Source: CAXMQS01 sp036446035
Lineage (GTDB): Bacteria > Actinomycetota > Acidimicrobiia > Spongiisociales > JAOTWH01
Reading direction: 5' to 3'
Assembly (NCBI GenBank): GCA_036446035.1
Contig: JAZFSG010000084.1
Span: 1 to 8,641 of the forward strand
Length of the DNA: 8,641 nt
The position numbers and the translations under genes were made by a program. Positions 1-5,493 of the stretch are shown here, in pieces. A model generated the notes under the pieces. The model made no database searches. It was not told the origin of the DNA and was given only the letters and a program-made list of their open reading frames with translations. The number at the start of each line of letters is the position of its first letter. Position 1 is the first letter of the stretch.

Positions 1-1
1 G

Positions 2-100
2 GTCGCGGAGGTCGCAGAGGTCGCGGAGGTCGCAGAGGTCGCGGAGGTCGAAGAGGTCGAAGAGGTCGCGGAGGTCGCGGAGGTCGCGGAGGTCGAAGAG
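2..100 (+). repeat. 9-bp coding tandem repeat (11 units) in the cdsA extension
   Basis: Eleven consecutive 9-base units, each GTCGCGGAG, GTCGCAGAG or GTCGAAGAG, encode Val-Ala-Glu or Val-Glu-Glu triplets. The array continues to the left edge, so the full copy number is unknown. Similar triplets recur less regularly to about base 650. Because the unit is nine bases, gain or loss of copies changes protein length without breaking the frame. Near-identical units suggest recent slippage or recombination (inference). Confidence 0.93.
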
Positions 101-3100
101 GTCGCCACCCTTGAGTCGCTGGTCGAAGAAGTTGTCGAGACTGAGGAAGCCGAAGTCTCCGCTACCTTCGAACCCGAGCTGGTAGAAGAGGTCGCGGAGG
201 TCGAAGAGGTGGTCGTGGTGGCTGAAGAAGTCGCCGAAGTCTCCGCCACCTTCGAACCCGAGCTGGTCGCGGAGGTCGAGGAGGTCGCCACCTTCGAACC
301 CGAGCTGGTCGAAGAGATCACGGAACTCGAGGAAGTCGCCGAGACAGTCACCCTCGAGTCTCTGGTCGAAGAGGTTGTCGAGACCGAGGAAGCCGAAGAG
401 GTCGCCACCTTCGAACCCGAGCTGGTCGAAGAGGTCGCGGAAGTCGAGGAAATCGCTGAAGAGGTCGTGGAGGCTGAAGAAGTCGCCGAAGAGGCCGTCA
501 CCTTCGAACCCGAGCTGGTCGAAGAGGTCACGGAACTCGAGGAGGTCGCAACCCTCGAGTCGCTAGTCGAAGAGGTCGTCGAGACTGAGGAAGTCGAAGA
601 GGCAGTCTCCTTCGAACCCGAGCTGGTCGCGGAGGTCGAGGAGACCGTTGGCGCAGCGTCAGCGTCCTTCGATGTCGCCGACTATTCGGAAAGCTCCGCT
701 GAAGCAGACGCCGAGGACGCAGGCCACGTTGAGGATGCCGTCGTTGAACCCGCGATTGATGACGAAGATTTCGCAGCGTTCGCAGCAGGCGTCGAGGTCG
801 TCGAAGAGGAGACCGTCGGCTTCTGGAGCCGGCTCTTCGGCACCCGAGCTCGCGACCTTGAAGATGCATCCAGCCTCGATCTGCCCGAGGCTGACCTTCC
901 CAGCGACGAATTCTCAGTAGTCCCTGGCGAGGAAGTGATCGAGGATGCCCCAAAGCCCCCCGGCCGCCTCAAGCGTCTCTTCGTTACAGAAGAGACGATC
1001 ATCGAACCGACCGGATGGGTTGCAGAGGCGCTCGAACGCGATGATCTTGTGGAGCCGGACCCAGACGATGAGCCCGTCCCCGAGACCGCGCCTGGATTCT
1101 GGAAGCGCATCTTTGGCGGCGTCGATGAGGTCGCTGAGCCCGACGTATGGGAGCAAGCCGAGGCGACGAGCGTGGATGAAGCCGAAGCTGAGGCTCAAGT
1201 CGAACTCGACGTTGAACACGAAGCCGAAGAGGCACCGGATGAAGCGAAGAAGGGCTTCTGGAGTCGACTCTTTGGAAACTCCGAATACACCGAGGATGAA
1301 GCTGACGTTATTGCCGCCGAGGACCTCTCCATCGAGGATGCCGCCGCCGAAGTAGTCACAGAGGACGAGCCAGCAATGGAAGTCGCCGCCGAGGACCTCT
1401 CCATCGAGGCTTCTGTCGCCGAAGAGACCGCGGAAGACTCACCAGTGCTGGACGTCGAGGAGGCAAGGCCGGGATTCTGGAAGAGGCTCTTTGGCGCTGA
1501 TCCTGAAGAAGAGGCGGCTCTTATTGATAGTGAGGAGATCTTGGACGTCGGGAGCGACGCGATCGACGACAACATTGCTGCCACCGTCACCAACGACGAG
1601 GAAGCGTTGCTTGTCGCCGAGGCCGTCTCCGACAGCGGGGAGGCAGAAGCTCCCACCCTCGAGGCTGAGCTCGAGGAGACTCCGGGGTTCTGGGGCAGAC
1701 GATTCGGACGTCACTCCGCCGACGAGGTTGCCGCAGAGGGTCTCATCGATCTCAACGAACTAGAAGAGGAGGAGGCTTCGGAACGAGCGGTCGCGGCGTT
1801 TGAGGCCGACGACAATCGGCGATCCTTCTGGCAGAGAATGTTCGGGACTGACGACGAGGCATCGGCAGCTCCTTCGCCGGTCGAGTCGGAGGTGCAGGTC
1901 GAGATCGCCGGTGGGGTTGACGATGTCGGCGCCATAACAGCGACGATCACGCCAGACGATGCCACTAACGATCCCGACGCTGAACTCGACGACTGGATGG
2001 CCTTCGCTGGAGACGCGGTGGACGTGGAAGGACCAGCGACTCCGACACCCCAGGAGCAGGAGGAGCAGCAGGAGACCAAGGGCCGCTTCTGGTCGCGTCG
2101 CCGCTCCGCCAAGTCGGAAGCCACCGACGATGGCGGTGACGAGGGATGGGTGCCAGACGACGACGCAGATGGCGATGTTCAGCTCGGTGTCGACGACGGC
2201 GTGAGCGACTACATGGCCGCTGCCACCCAGGAGCACGCGGGCTTGGCGGCAGCCGTTGCCGAGTCCCACGCGGCCGGTGACGAACGCCAGCAAGCTGTTG
2301 CTGCAGCGATGCCAGGTGTCGAGACGGGCGTCGTTGGGTTCGACGATGTCATGGACGGCGGAGTCGAACCTTTGGGGAAAGAGAGCCAGGCTCGCGACCT
2401 CGCCATCCGCGTGGTTACAGGGGTTCTTCTGGCGGGACTGTTCGTTGGCGCCTTGGCGTGGAGCTCGGTGGCGCTGGGAATCCTCGCTGGAGTCGTGCTC
2501 CTCGTTGCATTGAGCGAGTTCTACGGAGTCCTGATTCGCAACAGCCATCAACCCCTTGCCGTATTCGGACTGCTCGGAGGTCTGGCAATGCTGCTCGGCG
2601 TCACGGCATGGGGTCCAATCGCGATCCCCGGGGCGGTCATCGTTACCGCAATTGTGCTGTTGTTCTATTACGCCCTGGAACCGGCGAGACCGGACCCACT
2701 AGTCAACGGCGGCCTGACACTGATCGGCATGCTGTGGGTTGCGGGCTTCGGCGGGTTCATCTTGGCCATCGTGGACGCATCCGACTTCAGAATCCTGGTG
2801 TTCGCAACTGTTGCCTTGACCGTGGTCATGGACACCGCTCAGTACTTCGCAGGGCGCAACTGGGGTAGGAGAAAGCTGAGCCCGGATCTCTCGCCGAACA
2901 AGACCGTCGAGGGGCTCGTCGGCGGAATCGTCGTCGTGATGCTCACGGGGGCAGTCTTGGGGCTGCAGGATCCGTTCGACCTGACCGCCGGTCTCGTATT
3001 GGCAGGCCTGGTGGCGATCGTTGCGCCACTCGGCGACCTAGCCGTTTCGATGTTGAAGCGTGAGCTCGGCGTCAAGGACACTGGGGTGATCCTTCCCGGT

Positions 3101-3190
3101 CACGGAGGACTGCTCGACCGGGTCGATGCACTGCTGTTCGTGATTCCCGCGGCCTGGGTGGCGTTCAGCGCGCTGGGGTACCTGGCCTGA
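2..3190 (+). CDS. cdsA: Phosphatidate cytidylyltransferase (CdsA) with a giant acidic repeat extension, 5'-partial
   Basis: The C-terminal domain makes CDP-diacylglycerol from phosphatidate and CTP at the cytoplasmic membrane, the entry point to phospholipids. The frame is open from base 2, so the true start lies upstream; residues are numbered here from GTG 209, which is only the first start-like codon. The enzyme domain spans about 729-993, close to the usual ~270-285 residue length of a whole CdsA, and has several hydrophobic membrane segments. It carries DTAQYFAG (875-882), SPNKTVEG (895-902) and the full family signature (947-973: S-x-x-K-R, K956-D957, PGHGG, D970-R971-x-D973). Before it lie at least 797 acidic residues: a Val/Glu repeat zone without Lys or Arg, then eight G-F-W-x-R-L-F-G-like motifs on acidic linkers. 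The enzyme call is secure. The extension's function is unknown; disorder and membrane or partner binding are inferences. The stop overlaps the proposed dxr start. Confidence 0.93.
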   Translation, partial: VAEVAEVAEVAEVAEVEEVEEVAEVAEVAEVEEVATLESLVEEVVETEEAEVSATFEPELVEEVAEVEEVVVVAEEVAEVSATFEPELVAEVEEVATFEPELVEEITELEEVAETVTLESLVEEVVETEEAEEVATFEPELVEEVAEVEEIAEEVVEAEEVAEEAVTFEPELVEEVTELEEVATLESLVEEVVETEEVEEAVSFEPELVAEVEETVGAASASFDVADYSESSAEADAEDAGHVEDAVVEPAIDDEDFAAFAAGVEVVEEETVGFWSRLFGTRARDLEDASSLDLPEADLPSDEFSVVPGEEVIEDAPKPPGRLKRLFVTEETIIEPTGWVAEALERDDLVEPDPDDEPVPETAPGFWKRIFGGVDEVAEPDVWEQAEATSVDEAEAEAQVELDVEHEAEEAPDEAKKGFWSRLFGNSEYTEDEADVIAAEDLSIEDAAAEVVTEDEPAMEVAAEDLSIEASVAEETAEDSPVLDVEEARPGFWKRLFGADPEEEAALIDSEEILDVGSDAIDDNIAATVTNDEEALLVAEAVSDSGEAEAPTLEAELEETPGFWGRRFGRHSADEVAAEGLIDLNELEEEEASERAVAAFEADDNRRSFWQRMFGTDDEASAAPSPVESEVQVEIAGGVDDVGAITATITPDDATNDPDAELDDWMAFAGDAVDVEGPATPTPQEQEEQQETKGRFWSRRRSAKSEATDDGGDEGWVPDDDADGDVQLGVDDGVSDYMAAATQEHAGLAAAVAESHAAGDERQQAVAAAMPGVETGVVGFDDVMDGGVEPLGKESQARDLAIRVVTGVLLAGLFVGALAWSSVALGILAGVVLLVALSEFYGVLIRNSHQPLAVFGLLGGLAMLLGVTAWGPIAIPGAVIVTAIVLLFYYALEPARPDPLVNGGLTLIGMLWVAGFGGFILAIVDASDFRILVFATVALTVVMDTAQYFAGRNWGRRKLSPDLSPNKTVEGLVGGIVVVMLTGAVLGLQDPFDLTAGLVLAGLVAIVAPLGDLAVSMLKRELGVKDTGVILPGHGGLLDRVDALLFVIPAAWVAFSALGYLA
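107..628 (+). repeat. Higher-order coding repeats: TFEPELV and TLESLVEEVVETEE blocks
   Basis: Two longer peptide modules alternate with Val/Glu triplets. The T/S-F-E-P-E-L-V module occurs six times, starting at bases 164, 248, 290, 407, 500 and 608; apart from the first codon and the final valine codon the DNA is the same (TTCGAACCCGAGCTG). The 14-residue TLESLVEEVVETEE module occurs three times, at 107-148, 350-391 and 551-592, with only synonymous differences. Intervals between copies vary (42 to 117 bases), so this is a shuffled mosaic rather than a simple tandem array. Confidence 0.92.
818..2104 (+). repeat. Eight aromatic/basic G-F-W-x-R-L-F-G-type motifs in the CdsA extension
   Basis: Degenerate copies start at bases 818 (GFWSRLFG), 962 (GRLKRLFV), 1094 (GFWKRIFG), 1253 (GFWSRLFG), 1472 (GFWKRLFG), 1685 (GFWGRRFG), 1823 (SFWQRMFG) and 2081 (GRFWSRRR). 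Linkers of about 38-78 residues are acidic and low in hydrophobics. Most of the extension's Lys and Arg sit in or beside these motifs, many of which follow a Pro-Gly or Lys-Gly. The pattern (aromatic pair, Arg, hydrophobic, Phe) could form a short amphipathic helix. It recalls in composition the membrane-targeting N-terminal helix of the SRP receptor FtsY, but I claim no homology. Copies differ at DNA level, so protein-level selection looks likely. Confidence 0.9.
1313..1409 (+). repeat. Exact 25-bp direct repeat (AAEDLSIE module)
   Basis: Bases 1313-1337 and 1385-1409 are identical over 25 bases and encode Ala-Ala-Glu-Asp-Leu-Ser-Ile-Glu twice, 72 bases (24 codons) apart, within one linker between two of the G-F-W motifs. 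The period is a multiple of three. It suggests a recent local duplication that lengthened this linker. Confidence 0.88.
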
Positions 3191-4323
3191 AGCCGCTGGT
3201 CGTTCTCGGAGCGACCGGCTCGATCGGCACCCAGACTCTCGAGGTGGCCGATGCACTTGACGTCGACATCGATGTCATCGCGGCCCGTCAAGGCTCGGAT
3301 GCCTTTTTTGCCATGGCCACCGAACGCCCCGAGACCAGCGTTGTCGTGGCGGCCCCGACGCCAGCGGAACGAGAGCGCTTCGAGTCCCTTGGATCCCGGG
3401 TGGCCTTCGGGGCCGAGGCGGTCGCTGCGGCGGCCGCGACCGCCGACCGCACGGTTGTAAACGGCATCGTTGGTTCTGCGGGGCTAGCCCCGTCGATTGC
3501 CGCCCTCGAGGCCGGCAATCGGCTCGCGCTTGCCAACAAAGAGAGCCTCGTCGCCGGCGGACCGGTCGTGTTGGCGGCCCTGGAGGCTGGGGGCGGAGAC
3601 ATGGTGCCGATCGACTCGGAGCACTCGGCGCTGGCCCAGCTTCTGGCCGCAGACGATCGAGGCGTTGAGCGAATCCTGCTCACTGCGTCCGGCGGTCCTT
3701 TCCGGGGTTGGTCGACGGATCAGCTTGCCGCGGCGACCCCTGCTCAAGCGCTCGCCCATCCCACCTGGGACATGGGCCGCCGCATTTCCATCGACTCGGC
3801 GACACTCATGAACAAGGGATTCGAAGTCATCGAGGCTCACTTCCTGTTCGGTCTCGACTACGCCCGCATCGGCGTAGTCGTTCATCCACAGAGCGTCGTC
3901 CACGCCGTCGTCGAGTACGTCGACGGCTCGATGACTGCCCACCTCGGCGATCCCGACATGCGAATGCCTATTCAGTCGGCCATCACTTGGCCACAGCGGC
4001 AACAGGCCGACTGGAGGCGCCTGACCTTCGAGGATCTCGATCTCCGATTCGAGTCACCAGATCGCGACGCGTTCCCGTGTTTGGGATTGGCCTTCGAGGC
4101 CGGAGCCATGGGGAATTCGATGCCGGCCGTGCTCAATGCGGCCGACGAGATCGCGGTCGAGGCCTTTCTCACAGAGAGGATCGGGTTCGGTTCCATCGCC
4201 GTAGTCGTTGAGGGAACGATGGAGCGGGTAGCCGCCCGCTCGATCAAGACCGTCGCCGACGTGCTTGAGGTGGACGAAGAAGCGCGCGCCATCGCCTGGG
4301 ATGTGATCGGTACCTCGTGTTAA
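3187..4323 (+). CDS. dxr: 1-deoxy-D-xylulose 5-phosphate reductoisomerase, probable CTG start
   Basis: Dxr converts DXP to MEP using NADPH and a divalent metal, the first committed step of the MEP isoprenoid pathway, in the cytoplasm. From CTG 3187 the product is 378 residues, near the family norm. It opens with the NADPH loop GATGSIG (residues 8-14), followed by ANKES (116-120), the metal-binding DSE (D143, E145), H191 in HPTWDMG, MNKGFE (208-213, E213 a metal ligand by analogy with E. coli E231), HPQSVVH and GDPDMRMP. No ATG, GTG or TTG lies between the upstream cdsA codons and the glycine loop. GTG 3244 would delete the loop and has no ribosome binding site. CTG 3187 overlaps the cdsA TGA, like the common ATGA or GTGA coupled junctions, with a weak GGGG at 3175-3178. 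Identity is secure; the start is inferred. Confidence 0.93.
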   Translation: MKPLVVLGATGSIGTQTLEVADALDVDIDVIAARQGSDAFFAMATERPETSVVVAAPTPAERERFESLGSRVAFGAEAVAAAAATADRTVVNGIVGSAGLAPSIAALEAGNRLALANKESLVAGGPVVLAALEAGGGDMVPIDSEHSALAQLLAADDRGVERILLTASGGPFRGWSTDQLAAATPAQALAHPTWDMGRRISIDSATLMNKGFEVIEAHFLFGLDYARIGVVVHPQSVVHAVVEYVDGSMTAHLGDPDMRMPIQSAITWPQRQQADWRRLTFEDLDLRFESPDRDAFPCLGLAFEAGAMGNSMPAVLNAADEIAVEAFLTERIGFGSIAVVVEGTMERVAARSIKTVADVLEVDEEARAIAWDVIGTSC

Positions 4324-4354
4324 CCCGGGCGAGCCTTAACGTTGTCGCTCACAT

Positions 4355-4363
4355 GGAAGAAGA
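4355..4363 (+). promoter_or_regulatory. Ribosome binding site deciding the rseP TTG start
   Basis: The purine run GGAAGAAGA lies just upstream of TTG 4367, at a distance suitable for Shine-Dalgarno pairing. The rseP frame meets a stop (TAA 4337-4339) upstream with no other start codon between, so this site and the TTG together fix the start. The 43-base gap after dxr shows no convincing promoter or terminator. Confidence 0.6.
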
Positions 4364-4366
4364 ACG

Positions 4367-5479
4367 TTGCTAGGCGGATTCATAGTCATCGTCGGGATCA
4401 TCCTCATGGTGATGATCCACGAGGCGGGCCACTTCGTCGCGGCCAAAGCCTTCGGGATGAAGGCAACCGAGTTCTTCTTTGGCTTCGGCCCCCGGCTGTG
4501 GTCGATCACCCGAGGGGAGACCGAATACGGAGTCAAGGCGATCCCTCTCGGCGGGTACGTGCGGATCATCGGGATGAATCCGTTCGAGGAGATAGATCCC
4601 GAGGATGAGGGTCGCACCTACCGCCAGGCACCGTTCTGGAAGAAGTCCGTGGTGGTGCTAGCTGGGGTCGGCTCCAACTTCGTTATCGGCTTCCTGCTCC
4701 TGTGGTTCGTCGCCTCGGTCCTCGGGACCCCTGACTTCGACAATCCGCAGCTGGAGGTGGCGGCGGTCGTTGCAGGACTCGAGGACGGGACGCCAAGTGC
4801 CGCCGCCATCGCGGGGTTGCAGCGGGGCGATGTGCTCGTCGCCGTTGATGGCCTCGTTCTCGAGGAGTGGGATGATCTCGGCGACCAGCTGCGACCGCGG
4901 CCCAACGAGGCCATAGAGATCACCATCGAGCGCGACGGGCAGACGATGGTCTTGGCGGCGACGCTGTCGGCCCAAACAGATGGGTCTGAGGTATATGGGT
5001 TCCTGGGCGTCAGCCCAGAGCACGCGCGCTCCCGCGAGGGGCCCATCAGCGGAATCGGCGTCGCTGCCGAGCAGACCGCGAGCCTTGTCCAAGACAGTGC
5101 GCGCGGTGCCTGGGCCCTTGTCAGTGGACTCGGAGATCTGGTGGGTTCTGTGATCGGAGGCGATGAGATCACTTCGGAGGCAAGGCCATTGAGTCCCATT
5201 GGCATCGCCCGGCTCGGAGCCGAGTCGCAGGCTTTCGGCTTCGATCTCACCCTGACCCTCGTGGCATATGTCAACATCTTCATCGGCCTTCTCAACGTGC
5301 TGCCCATGTATCCGCTGGACGGCGGTCATTTCGCCGTTGCTCTCTACGAGAAGATCAGCGGCAGGAAGCCCGATGTGCGCAAGCTGGTTCCTGTTGCTGC
5401 AGTGGTGATCTTGTTCCTGCTGCTGCTGGGCGTTCTCGGGATATACCTCGACATCGTCGATCCACTTGATGTCGGCTGA
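4367..5479 (+). CDS. rseP: RseP/Rip1-family intramembrane zinc metalloprotease (site-2 protease)
   Basis: Site-2 proteases cut transmembrane substrates such as anti-sigma factors within the membrane. The 370-residue product starts at TTG with a hydrophobic segment (about 4-24) containing the zinc motif H18-E19-A-G-H22. Then come GGYV (62-65), a second membrane segment (about 95-117), a single PDZ domain (about 127-205), and a third segment leading into N310-V-L-P-M-Y-P-L-D318-G-G-H, where Asp is the third zinc ligand. A last hydrophobic segment (about 341-362) precedes a short tail. One PDZ and about 370-400 residues match actinobacterial Rip1 better than E. coli RseP, which has two PDZ domains. 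All catalytic residues are present. The position between dxr and ispG is typical. The substrate cannot be read from the sequence; no sigma/anti-sigma pair is visible nearby. Confidence 0.93.
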   Translation: MLGGFIVIVGIILMVMIHEAGHFVAAKAFGMKATEFFFGFGPRLWSITRGETEYGVKAIPLGGYVRIIGMNPFEEIDPEDEGRTYRQAPFWKKSVVVLAGVGSNFVIGFLLLWFVASVLGTPDFDNPQLEVAAVVAGLEDGTPSAAAIAGLQRGDVLVAVDGLVLEEWDDLGDQLRPRPNEAIEITIERDGQTMVLAATLSAQTDGSEVYGFLGVSPEHARSREGPISGIGVAAEQTASLVQDSARGAWALVSGLGDLVGSVIGGDEITSEARPLSPIGIARLGAESQAFGFDLTLTLVAYVNIFIGLLNVLPMYPLDGGHFAVALYEKISGRKPDVRKLVPVAAVVILFLLLLGVLGIYLDIVDPLDVG

Positions 5480-5493
5480 CCGATAGCATCGCG

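Noticed and set aside
2..100. 9-bp repeats as a CRISPR array or origin iterons
   Set aside because: There are no spacers, the unit is too short for CRISPR, and the repeats are in frame and encode the protein continuing into CdsA.
164..628. Six minus-strand GGGTTCGAA sequences resembling a tRNA T-loop
   Set aside because: They are the reverse complement of the repeated Phe-Glu-Pro codons; no acceptor, D-arm or anticodon-arm pairing surrounds them.
1760..2551. Minus-strand open frame (263 codons) within cdsA
   Set aside because: It is antisense to the acidic extension and the first CdsA membrane segment, shows no domain, and looks like a codon-bias shadow.
2351..3190. A separate, normal-size cdsA starting at ATG 2351
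   Set aside because: It would give a typical 280-residue CdsA, but there is no clear ribosome binding site and the upstream frame is open and has selected-looking protein motifs. Kept only as the main alternative to the fusion.
3244..4323. dxr starting at GTG 3244 (359 residues)
   Set aside because: This would delete the GATGSIG NADPH-binding loop encoded just upstream in the same open frame, and no ribosome binding site precedes it.
4353..4373. Mini-frame MEEERC overlapping the rseP start
   Set aside because: It has no ribosome binding site of its own, and its codons coincide with the rseP Shine-Dalgarno sequence, which explains the purine-rich content.
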